Below, piece by piece: positions 1-5,773 of a stretch of DNA of 6,812 bases (positions are counted from its first letter, which is position 1; every line of letters begins with the position of its first letter). The DNA comes from JBBDRW01 sp040905265 (GTDB lineage Bacteria > Bacteroidota > Rhodothermia > Balneolales > Balneolaceae). The notes below the pieces were generated by a model, which was not told where the DNA came from, ran no database searches, and saw nothing but the letters and a program-made list of their open reading frames with translations. The stretch covers positions 1 through 6,812 of the forward strand of contig JBBDRW010000085.1 in the NCBI GenBank assembly GCA_040905265.1, given 5' to 3'. Position numbers and translations under genes: made by a program.

Positions 1-10
1 TGGGGTCAGC
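1..10 (+). repeat. Left terminal inverted repeat of IS remnant
   Basis: TGGGGTCAGC is the exact reverse complement of 541-550. The match stops after 10 bp: the next inward bases are CTACCAGAAA on the left and, read inward on the other strand, GCGGAGGTTG on the right. Confidence 0.5.
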
Positions 11-48
11 CTACCAGAAAATATATTTTTCGGGTTAAGAGGTCACGG

Positions 49-399
49 ATGTCGGTTGACAGAACACAAAATCGGATCACCTTCATCCTTGCCGGACAGC
101 CGGAACTGGCAACCACATTGCAGTTTACCCACTTCGATGCGCTGCGCGCACGAATTCGTCTATCTCACACCCTCGTGCCGATGACGCTCGAAGAGACCAT
201 CAAATATATCGACCACGGGCTTGCATTAGCCAACTACACCGGCTCCCTGTTCTCCGATAACGCCAAGATGGAGATCTTTCATCGCACCGCCGGCATCGCT
301 CGTGCAATCAACTCACTATGCTACCAAGCAATTGTGAACGGCGCGATTGAACGGAAACAGATCATCGATACCGCCGACATCCCTCAGGAGACGGGGTGA
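49..399 (+). pseudogene. C-terminal fragment of ExeA-type AAA ATPase (transposition accessory)
   Basis: The 116-residue product resembles the C-terminal part of ExeA/GspA-like AAA ATPases, which act as ATP-dependent helpers of some transposases or in type II secretion. The visible family signatures are the strand motif FILAGQPEL (residues 12-20), an arginine-bearing RARIRLSH segment (33-40), the lid-domain start PMTLEETIKYI (43-53), and a GIARAIN stretch (82-88) corresponding to the usual GIPR.IN. The Walker A and Walker B motifs that normally precede this part are absent. Full-length relatives are roughly 250-300 residues, so more than half is missing. The frame is open back to base 1 with no convincing ribosome binding site at the ATG, so the start is nominal. 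I infer a decayed, non-functional gene inside an IS remnant; a 5'-partial gene cut by the window edge is the alternative. Confidence 0.65.
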
Positions 400-472
400 T
401 TCTGCCAAACCGGATTCCCCGTCTTGCCGACGGAACTTCCAGCGGTTATCCGACAGACGTTCCGCCTGGCAG

Positions 473-505
473 GGCGCGGAAATCATCCGTGGCACGGCGC
501 GGAAA
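473..505 (+). repeat. 10-bp direct repeat inside the right arm of the IS remnant
   Basis: GGCGCGGAAA occurs at 473-482 and again at 496-505, an offset of 23 bp. It lies in the non-coding, GC-rich right arm between the ATPase stop and the right inverted repeat, together with an inverted pair CGGAAC (431-436) / GTTCCG (459-464). Repeated short sites near an element end can be transposase binding sites; that role is an inference. The rest of 400-540 holds no gene that I can support. Confidence 0.3.
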
Positions 506-540
506 GACTCGCGGGCGGGGAACACTATGCCAACCTCCGC

Positions 541-550
541 GCTGACCCCA
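541..550 (-). repeat. Right terminal inverted repeat of IS remnant
   Basis: GCTGACCCCA is the exact reverse complement of bases 1-10 and lies 28 bp upstream of the -35 box of the sugar cluster. This marks the likely right boundary of the remnant. Confidence 0.5.
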
Positions 551-558
551 TAATGGGA

Positions 559-585
559 ACTGTCGAGCAAGAAAAAGTTGACAGT
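559..585. promoter_or_regulatory. Operator-like dyad over the -35 box
   Basis: Perfect 6-bp arms ACTGTC (559-564) and GACAGT (580-585) are separated by 15 bp, with arm centres 21 bp apart, about two helical turns. The right arm overlaps the TTGACA box, so a bound dimer would block RNA polymerase. The likely ligand is the ROK regulator encoded downstream, by analogy with autoregulated sugar clusters. An arm of this length can arise by chance. Confidence 0.35.
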
Positions 586-606
586 GCAGAAGCGCGGGTA
601 TAAGAT
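578..606 (+). promoter_or_regulatory. Sigma-70-type promoter of the sugar cluster
   Basis: TTGACA at 578-583 is a perfect -35 consensus. TAAGAT at 601-606 is a reasonable -10 hexamer at the optimal 17-bp spacing; a shifted reading TATAAG (599-604) would give 15 bp. Transcription would start near 613, leaving a leader of about 70 nt before the permease ATG. It is the best promoter match I found in the window, and it lies outside the IS remnant. Confidence 0.6.
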
Positions 607-611
607 CTTTG

Positions 612-639
612 TTACTAACAGTAAGTAAGGATCGTTAGT
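612..639. promoter_or_regulatory. Operator-like dyad at the transcription start
   Basis: ACTAAC (614-619) and GTTAGT (634-639) form perfect 6-bp arms 14 bp apart. A second, nested dyad TTACT (612-616) / AGTAA (620-624) has a 3-bp centre. The outer arms resemble those of the dyad over the -35 box: both fit ACT(A/G)(A/T)C and its complement. The position just after the predicted start suits a repressor roadblock site. The ROK protein is the natural candidate, but no binding is shown. Confidence 0.33.
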
Positions 640-675
640 CTGCTTGAGTGATAGTTGGTGAGAGTCTCTTTTGTG

Positions 676-684
676 GGAGGTGAT
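676..684 (+). promoter_or_regulatory. Ribosome binding site choosing the permease start
   Basis: GGAGGTGAT is a nine-base match to the 16S rRNA 3' end and abuts the ATG at 685 (4 nt from GGAGG to the ATG). It argues against the upstream in-frame TTG at 655 and GTG at 658, which have no good site. The close spacing is slightly tight. Confidence 0.6.
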
Positions 685-1689
685 ATGGCGTCGAATAATC
701 GAAGTGATGGGAACAGAACTGCATTACCCGATAGTTTGGCGAAGGAGTATCTATCAGCGGTGTTGGGATCAACGTCGTTCAATGTGTTCCTGGTGCTTAT
801 TGGTATGAGCGTTGTCATGACCTTCGCATCGGATAAGTTTCTCTCCTCCAGTAACCTGTTCTCTGTTGCGCGCGCTTTTTCCTTCATCGCTATCATGGCA
901 ATAGGACAGTGTTTGGTGATCATTAGCGGCGGCGTTGACCTTTCGGTTGGCTCCATTTTCGGACTGAGTGGAGTAGTGGCGGCGTTTGTGATGGGTAGAC
1001 TGGGAATGGCTATCCCATCTGCTATTCTGCTTGGTGTTGGAGTGGGTGTTCTCTTTGGTCTATTCAATGCACTTCTGATTACTAAAGCGCGACTCCCACC
1101 GTTTATAGCTACGCTCGGCAACCTTAGCGTTGCACGGGGATTCTGCTATGTCGTAACTAAAGGATACCCTATTACTGGGCTTCCCGATTCTTTCCTTGTT
1201 TTTGGCCAAGGATACATCGGTCTCATACCGAACCCTGTGATCATACTGGTAATTCTTACGGTGGCTTTCACGTTCTTTCTTAAACGGACAGTGACCGGAA
1301 GGAGAATATTTGCACTTGGCAGTAACGAAGAGGCCGCACGGGTTTCCGGAATCAATACCGTAAGCCTGAAATTCGTTGTTTACGCTCTGGCGGGCGCTCT
1401 GGCCGGCTTCGCCGGAATCCTTTCAGCTTCGCGACTAGGGATTGGGCAACCGACAGCAGGCATTTCATGGGAACTCGACTCGGTAGCTGCAGTGATTATC
1501 GGCGGCGCAAGTCTTTCAGGTGGAACTGGATCGGTGATCGGTGCAGTACTCGGAGCTGCGATAATGGGGGTTCTTCGGAATGCCTTAGTACTGCTCAGCG
1601 TATCTGCATATTGGCAGCAGATTGTAATTGGCTCCGTCATTCTACTTGCAGTGTCGGTGGACCAACTGCGCAAACACAACAACGCCTGA
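685..1689 (+). CDS. Ribose-type sugar ABC transporter permease
   Basis: This is an inner-membrane permease of the RbsC/BPD_transp_2 family, which normally forms a homodimer and takes substrate from a periplasmic binding protein. The 334-residue length fits the family. After a polar N-terminus of about 30 residues, multiple hydrophobic segments follow (for example 32-48, 64-80, 92-104, 110-131, 182-199, 229-247, 266-275, 283-304, 311-325). Family signatures are SGGVDLSVGS (81-90), LPPFIATLGNLSVARG (137-152), the cytoplasmic coupling loop GRRIFALGSNEEAARVSGI (205-223) that contacts the ATPase, and IGGASLSGGTGSVIGA (272-287). The ATG at 685 is preferred over TTG 655 because of the strong GGAGGTGAT just before it. 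It is the first gene of the cluster, directly after the promoter and operator-like dyads. The substrate cannot be told from the permease. Confidence 0.93.
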   Translation: MASNNRSDGNRTALPDSLAKEYLSAVLGSTSFNVFLVLIGMSVVMTFASDKFLSSSNLFSVARAFSFIAIMAIGQCLVIISGGVDLSVGSIFGLSGVVAAFVMGRLGMAIPSAILLGVGVGVLFGLFNALLITKARLPPFIATLGNLSVARGFCYVVTKGYPITGLPDSFLVFGQGYIGLIPNPVIILVILTVAFTFFLKRTVTGRRIFALGSNEEAARVSGINTVSLKFVVYALAGALAGFAGILSASRLGIGQPTAGISWELDSVAAVIIGGASLSGGTGSVIGAVLGAAIMGVLRNALVLLSVSAYWQQIVIGSVILLAVSVDQLRKHNNA

Positions 1690-1731
1690 GGTTTGGCCAC
1701 AGACTATGGGATGGATGCTTTGCTGTCGTTG

Positions 1732-1777
1732 CTCGTACTTTCGGTTCGGAAGACATGAAGAAGTCGAAAGGGACGAG
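1732..1777 (+). promoter_or_regulatory. Hairpin in the 219-bp gap between permease and binding protein
   Basis: CTCGT (1732-1736) pairs with ACGAG (1773-1777) and CTTTCG (1738-1743) pairs with CGAAAG (1765-1770), giving 11 pairs around a small 1x2 internal loop; TTC (1745-1747) can also pair with GAA (1760-1762). No T-tract follows, so it is not a typical intrinsic terminator. A second small hairpin, GATGC (1814-1818) / GCATC (1823-1827), has a 4-nt loop. The gap 1690-1908 carries no supportable gene. It may be a processing or stabilising region that sets binding-protein mRNA levels apart from the permease. Confidence 0.35.
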
Positions 1778-1908
1778 AAGGAGGGACTTTGTAATGATTT
1801 GACTAAAAATACAGATGCAAGAGCATCATAAGGAATGGAGTCGTTCACTGGAGCAGAGTTCTGCCGAGGTGTATGGCGTAAAAGGGCCTATCCAAAAGGA
1901 GAAGAATA

Positions 1909-2865
1909 ATGAAAAGGTTATCTTTGGTTGTAGCAGTCATGATGGTTTTTGCAGCCATGGCGTTGAGCGCATCGGGCAGCGCTGAGGGAGAGGAGGAACG
2001 GGTCATCGCTGTCGTTCCTCAGCAGTTGGGGAATCCCATCTTTTTTGACGCCAAGGCTGGCGCTGAAGAGGCTGGTGAGGATCTTGGTGTCAAAATTGAG
2101 TGGGTCGCCCCAGTGGACGCAGACGCTTCTGCTCAAGTCAGCGTAGTGGAAGGATTGATAGAGAAACAGGTTGACGGCATAGCGATTAGTACTAACGATC
2201 CTGACGCACTTGAAGCGACCCTCAGACGAGCTATCGAGGTCGGAATAGAGGTCAGTACTTTCGACGCCGACTCACCCGACAGCGGTCGAGCGTTCTATGC
2301 TGGCACGGAAAACTACACTGCAGGCAGGGTTGCGGGAGAGCACCTAATAGAGCTTACCGATGGCGAAGCCCGTGTTGCTCTCCTAACCGGTCTTGTCGGT
2401 GCATACGATATGCAAGCCCGGCTTGAAGGCTTTGAAGATGCGATCGAAGGAACGAACATCGAAATCGCTCAGTTACTTGCCTGCGATGATGAGATCGACA
2501 AAGCGGTAGAGTTGGTAGAACAGTATACCCGATCTAATCCGGATATTGACGCATGGTTCTTTCTCGGAGGCTGGCCCTTCTTCGTGCCTCCCTCGTCCCT
2601 GCCCACTTTGCAGGAATGGAAGACGTCCAACAAAACGCTGGTGACTATCGATACCTTCTATCCGATGCTGGACTATTTCGATGAAGAAATGATTGACGTG
2701 GCTATCGGTCAGGACTTCTACGCCATGGGTTACAAGAGCGTCGAGAACCTTGTGAGACTCCTTGACGGTGAGGAAATCGAAGGAGAGTACATCGACACAG
2801 GAATCGAGATCGTGACTCCTGAGAACTACGAATCCGTCCGTGCCGAGAAGGAACCTTGGGATTAG
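1909..2865 (+). CDS. Periplasmic sugar-binding protein of ABC transporter
   Basis: This is a 318-residue substrate-binding protein of the ribose/galactose-binding class (Peripla_BP_4 type). It would capture a sugar in the periplasm and deliver it to the permease. A signal peptide is clear: K2 R3, hydrophobic 4-19, and a small-residue region ALSASGSA with likely signal peptidase I cleavage around 20-25. There is no lipobox cysteine, so a soluble periplasmic protein is expected. Two alpha/beta lobes follow: the first starts at VIAVVPQQLGNPIF (32-45) and includes VDGIAISTNDPDAL; the second includes ARVALLTGL and later IDAWFFLGGWPFF and LVTIDTF. AGGAG at 1897-1901, 7 nt before the ATG, supports the start. 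The GGWP-type motif recalls sugar-binding proteins such as those of Thermotoga glucose/xylose systems, a comparison made from memory. The ligand is unknown. Confidence 0.9.
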   Translation: MKRLSLVVAVMMVFAAMALSASGSAEGEEERVIAVVPQQLGNPIFFDAKAGAEEAGEDLGVKIEWVAPVDADASAQVSVVEGLIEKQVDGIAISTNDPDALEATLRRAIEVGIEVSTFDADSPDSGRAFYAGTENYTAGRVAGEHLIELTDGEARVALLTGLVGAYDMQARLEGFEDAIEGTNIEIAQLLACDDEIDKAVELVEQYTRSNPDIDAWFFLGGWPFFVPPSSLPTLQEWKTSNKTLVTIDTFYPMLDYFDEEMIDVAIGQDFYAMGYKSVENLVRLLDGEEIEGEYIDTGIEIVTPENYESVRAEKEPWD

Positions 2866-2891
2866 CGTTCGATATTGCTTTTAGAGCTTTC

Positions 2892-2926
2892 GCTTCGGCA
2901 CGGAACTAATCGTACCGTGTCGAAGC
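2892..2926 (+). promoter_or_regulatory. Intercistronic hairpin between binding-protein and ATPase genes
   Basis: GCTTCGGCACGG (2892-2903) pairs with CCGTGTCGAAGC (2915-2926) over 12 bp with a single G-U pair. Inside, an A-A mismatch is followed by two more pairs and a 5-nt loop. The 3' side continues ACACAATTATT with no T-run, so efficient rho-independent termination is unlikely. Stem-loops just after binding-protein genes commonly protect the upstream message and lower expression of the downstream ATPase, as in the malE-malF case. That role here is inferred from position. Confidence 0.55.
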
Positions 2927-2941
2927 ACACAATTATTGACC

Positions 2942-2947
2942 AGGGAG
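2942..2947 (+). promoter_or_regulatory. Ribosome binding site for the TTG-started ATPase
   Basis: AGGGAG lies 7 nt upstream of TTG 2955, the only nearby in-frame start that keeps the conserved N-terminal strand of the first ABC domain (residues FLRVSGVSKQFPG). The next in-frame ATG would cut into this domain. Confidence 0.6.
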
Positions 2948-2954
2948 TGTAGAG

Positions 2955-4439
2955 TTGGAACCATTCTTACGAGTTTCAGGCGTATCAAAGCAGTTTCCTG
3001 GAGTCAAAGCCCTTGACGAAGTCAGCATGGAGTTCTATCAGGGCAAGGTGACGGCTCTCGTAGGTGAGAACGGAGCGGGTAAATCGACTCTCATGAAGAT
3101 ACTATCCGGTGTGTATACGCGGGATGAGGGAGAGATATTCGTTCAAGGAAAGCCTGCGAAAATCACCGATCCAGTGTCGGCAAAGCGATACGGCATAAGT
3201 ACAATCTACCAGGAACTGAACATACTACCCGATCTGAATGTCGTGGAGAACATTTTTATAGGAAGAGAGCGGCGGAAGGGAATGGTACTCGATTTTGCTT
3301 CCATGCGTGCTCACGCAACGGAGCTTATTGACCGAGTCGGATTGCGTGTAAGGACTAGTGTCTTAGCCAGCCGGTTGTCGACCGCCCAGAAGCAGATGCT
3401 GGAAGTGGCTCGCGCCCTTTCGGTTGAATCAAAAATCATAATAATGGACGAGCCGACTTCATCATTGACCGAATCGGAGACGGAGATACTTCTCAATATC
3501 GTTCGATCACTCGCGGAGCAGGACATCGGTGTGGTTTTCGTTTCCCATAAGATGAAAGAAGTCTTCGGTATCGCTGACAACATCTTCGTGATGCGTGATG
3601 GAAGGTTGGTCGGATCATATCAGAAAGGCGAAGTAGACGAAAAAACAGTAGTAAACCTGATGGTAGGACGCGACATCAAGGATCTCTTCGCCAAAGAGGA
3701 GGCCGAAATCGGTGAGACTGTCTTTGAGGTTAGAGAGCTTTCCACTAGGGGATTTTTAAGTGATATATCATTCTCACTCAAGAAAGGAGAGATTCTAGGA
3801 TTCGCCGGTCTGGTTGGGGCCGGCCGCACAGAAGTGATGAGAGCGGTTTTCGGCATTGACAGACGTGACTCCGGAGATATCTATCTGAACGGTGAGCAGA
3901 TAGAAATAAGCTCGCCCAAAGACGCCATTGCCCACGGCATTGGGTTGGTTCCTGAAGATCGCAAAGAGCAGGCGCTGTTGCTCAATATGTCCGTTAGAGA
4001 AAACATAACGCTTCCTAGCATCCGGAGATTTAGTCAGCTCGGCGTGATAAAAACGGCGCATGAGCGCAAGACAGCTCTTGGCTACCTGGAGAAGATGAGC
4101 ATAAAAGCGCGGGGCGTAGAGCAGAAGGTAGTCAGCCTAAGCGGGGGCAACCAGCAGAAAGTTGTGATTTCCAAGTGGTTGGAGATTCGACCGAGAGTCA
4201 TCATACTGGACGAGCCAACCCGCGGTATTGATGTTGGAGCTAAGAAAGAAATCCACTTACTGATGAGTAAGCTTGCGCAAGAGGGGGTAGGTATTATCAT
4301 GATTTCGTCGGAGCTTCCGGAGATACTCGGAATGAGTGATCGGGTAGTGGTGATGCACGAGGGACGAATCAAAGGAGTGTTATCCCGAGCGGAGGCATCG
4401 CAGAGTAAAATAATGGAAACCGCATTATCGACTTCATAG
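2955..4439 (+). CDS. Ribose-type sugar ABC transporter ATP-binding protein (two ABC domains)
   Basis: This is a 494-residue cytoplasmic ATPase of the RbsA/MglA/XylG type with two fused ABC domains that power sugar import. Domain 1 has Walker A GENGAGKST (37-45), a degenerate signature LSTAQKQ (141-147), Walker B IIMDEPT with D165 and E166, and switch His198 in FVSHK. Domain 2 begins near residue 255 and shows the degeneration usual for the family: P-loop GLVGAGRTE (285-293) lacks the lysine, the signature LSGGNQQ (395-401) is canonical, Walker B is IILDEPT with D419 and E420, and the switch His is replaced in the SSELPE segment (S451-S452). One complete ATP site per protein is therefore expected. 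The start is TTG, supported by AGGGAG 7 nt upstream. The gene ends 29 bp before the ROK gene. Confidence 0.94.
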   Translation: MEPFLRVSGVSKQFPGVKALDEVSMEFYQGKVTALVGENGAGKSTLMKILSGVYTRDEGEIFVQGKPAKITDPVSAKRYGISTIYQELNILPDLNVVENIFIGRERRKGMVLDFASMRAHATELIDRVGLRVRTSVLASRLSTAQKQMLEVARALSVESKIIIMDEPTSSLTESETEILLNIVRSLAEQDIGVVFVSHKMKEVFGIADNIFVMRDGRLVGSYQKGEVDEKTVVNLMVGRDIKDLFAKEEAEIGETVFEVRELSTRGFLSDISFSLKKGEILGFAGLVGAGRTEVMRAVFGIDRRDSGDIYLNGEQIEISSPKDAIAHGIGLVPEDRKEQALLLNMSVRENITLPSIRRFSQLGVIKTAHERKTALGYLEKMSIKARGVEQKVVSLSGGNQQKVVISKWLEIRPRVIILDEPTRGIDVGAKKEIHLLMSKLAQEGVGIIMISSELPEILGMSDRVVVMHEGRIKGVLSRAEASQSKIMETALSTS

Positions 4440-4468
4440 CAAAAATCGGTGTCAGATAGGGATAGAGG

Positions 4469-5728
4469 ATGAATACAGTTTCCTTGGGAGGAACGGCAAA
4501 CGCCAACTTCCAGAATAAGATAAATATATCGATCGTTTTCCATTTTCTTCGGAATAACGGCCCAGCACACAAGGCTTTGATAGCGCGGGCACTCGGATTA
4601 AGTGCTCCCGCGGTGGGACGTTCGGTGGAACAGCTGTTGCAGCAGGGATATCTAGTCGAGAGTGGAATAGCGACAACAGAAAGCGGAAAAAAAGTTACTC
4701 AGATTGGCGTTAACGCGCAAAAAGGCGCGGTGATTGCGGTAGATTTATTGAAAGGACAACCCAAATTTGGGTTGTATGACTTGGTTGGAAACCAGTTTTA
4801 TTTGCAGAAGAGTCGGCGCGTAGAGGGCGACAGTGACATCACGGGTTTCCTGTTTGCGGAGATTGAACGGTTGCTGACTAACGCAGAAAGACGCCGGCGA
4901 AAGGAAGGGTCGAAACTTCTGCCTCCCGTGGAATCCATTTGCGTAGGCGTTCCGGCGGCGGTAGATTCGGAGACCGGTGAGGTGACTGGAGCGTCACTGT
5001 TTCAGTCGCTTTCACGTATCAACATTAAGTTAGAGATAGAGCAGAAGTTCAATGTGCGCTGTTTCGTGGAGAACGATGTTAAGCTTGCTGCCTTTGGCGA
5101 GAATCGTCTCGGCGAAGGTAAAGCACACCGAAACCTTGTTTATGTTGATATTAATGACGGTATCGGGGCAGGCATCATAATGGATAATCGAATTCTACGT
5201 GGGGCTCAAGGGCTTGCAGGTGAAATCGGTTATGCGTTGTCCTCATCTGATGAAGCACTCGATGGTACAGGCCCTCGCGGACACCTGGAGAACTATGCTT
5301 CTATTGAAGCTATTGGGCGCGCAGCCACAAAGGAGATCGACGGCGCGGGTCGAACCATTCTAGAAACGATAGGAAAAGGCGCAACTGTCCCGATCAGTCC
5401 TAAAGAAGTCTTTGCGGCCGCGCTAAAGGGTAACGCGTATGCCAGTTCGCTTGTGAGCAAAAGCGTTGATAAGCTCGGAGTAGTGTTTCACAATCTCATT
5501 TTGACTGTCAATCCCGAGGTAGTGGTGATTGGCGGTGATATTTGTGATATGCCCGGAGTTGAACAGCTTTTCCTCAGCCCTTTGACGTCCTGGTTGGAAA
5601 CGTCGTTGCCCTTCGTCCCTCCGGAGATTCATCTGTCCTCTCTGGGAGCCGAAGCGTGTATTCGTGGAGCTGCACTCTTCGCTACGGAGTCTCTTCTCTC
5701 TGGTAAATATCCCTTCTCCGTAGGGTGA
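4469..5728 (+). CDS. ROK-family transcriptional regulator lacking zinc motif
   Basis: This 419-residue regulator has an N-terminal winged helix-turn-helix (about 17-80; helices in HKALIARALGL and APAVGRSVEQLLQQGYLVE) followed by a ROK sugar-kinase-like domain (about 87-405). Fold signatures include GVPAAVD (160-166), ENDVKLAAFGE (201-211), GIGAGI (231-236) and NPEVVVIGGD (348-357). The equivalent of the catalytic aspartate, D203, is kept, but the nucleotide motif DxGGT is VDLLKG (91-96), which argues against kinase activity. The usual GEIGH plus CxCGxxGCxE zinc centre reads GEIGY (251-255) and GTGPRGHLE (266-274), without the His or any of the Cys residues. Such proteins usually repress sugar genes and are released by a sugar or sugar phosphate. 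The gene sits 29 bp after the ATPase and 45 bp before the NagB-like gene. AGGGA at 4458-4462 supports the ATG. Local autoregulation is inferred. Confidence 0.9.
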   Translation: MNTVSLGGTANANFQNKINISIVFHFLRNNGPAHKALIARALGLSAPAVGRSVEQLLQQGYLVESGIATTESGKKVTQIGVNAQKGAVIAVDLLKGQPKFGLYDLVGNQFYLQKSRRVEGDSDITGFLFAEIERLLTNAERRRRKEGSKLLPPVESICVGVPAAVDSETGEVTGASLFQSLSRINIKLEIEQKFNVRCFVENDVKLAAFGENRLGEGKAHRNLVYVDINDGIGAGIIMDNRILRGAQGLAGEIGYALSSSDEALDGTGPRGHLENYASIEAIGRAATKEIDGAGRTILETIGKGATVPISPKEVFAAALKGNAYASSLVSKSVDKLGVVFHNLILTVNPEVVVIGGDICDMPGVEQLFLSPLTSWLETSLPFVPPEIHLSSLGAEACIRGAALFATESLLSGKYPFSVG

Positions 5729-5773
5729 TGGGTGAATGTATTGCTATATCATTCGTTGAAAGGAAGGTGTTAA

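Larger units (their letters stand above)
1..550 (+). mobile_element. Internally deleted insertion-sequence remnant with matching ends
   Basis: The segment is bounded by a perfect 10-bp inverted repeat (TGGGGTCAGC at 1-10, GCTGACCCCA at 541-550). Inside lies only the C-terminal part of an ExeA-type AAA ATPase, a protein often encoded as the accessory ATPase beside a DDE transposase. No transposase reading frame and no ATPase N-terminus are present, so the element cannot move by itself. The reading frame of the ATPase fragment stays open to base 1, as if the left tip had been joined directly to the middle of the ATPase gene by an internal deletion. A target-site duplication cannot be tested because nothing is visible left of base 1. 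The IS family is not assigned. It is also possible that the window simply starts inside a longer element and that the 10-bp match is fortuitous. Confidence 0.55.

Noticed and set aside
655..684. Upstream TTG/GTG starts for the permease adding 10 or 9 residues
   Set aside because: They have no good ribosome binding site, whereas ATG 685 directly follows GGAGGTGAT, and the family does not require the extra residues.
615..1121. 168-codon open frame on the minus strand opposite the permease
   Set aside because: It overlaps the confidently recognised permease on the other strand, its product is low-complexity (rich in P, T, S, R) and shows no family motif; it is a shadow of the real gene.
1756..1803. 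Possible 15-codon leader peptide (MKKSKGTRRR...) in the permease to binding-protein gap
   Set aside because: The upstream GGAAG site is only 3 nt from the ATG and there is no attenuator-like terminator pair after it; too short and too weakly supported to call.
1799..1831. Possible internal promoter (TTGACT ... TCATAA) before the binding-protein gene
   Set aside because: The spacer would be about 21 bp for the better -10 candidate, and the 18-bp option has a poor -10 (GCATCA); not convincing.
2892..2940. Rho-independent terminator after the binding-protein gene
   Set aside because: The stem is strong but is followed by ACACAATTATT rather than a T-tract, and the ATPase needed for the same transporter follows directly.
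4082..4570. 162-codon open frame on the minus strand across the ATPase end and ROK start
   Set aside because: It spans two real genes in antisense, has no recognisable domain, and the ABC motifs on the plus strand explain the sequence.
5734..5754. Hairpin GAATG/CATTC between the ROK and NagB-like genes
   Set aside because: Only 5 bp with an 11-nt loop in AT-rich sequence; expected by chance.
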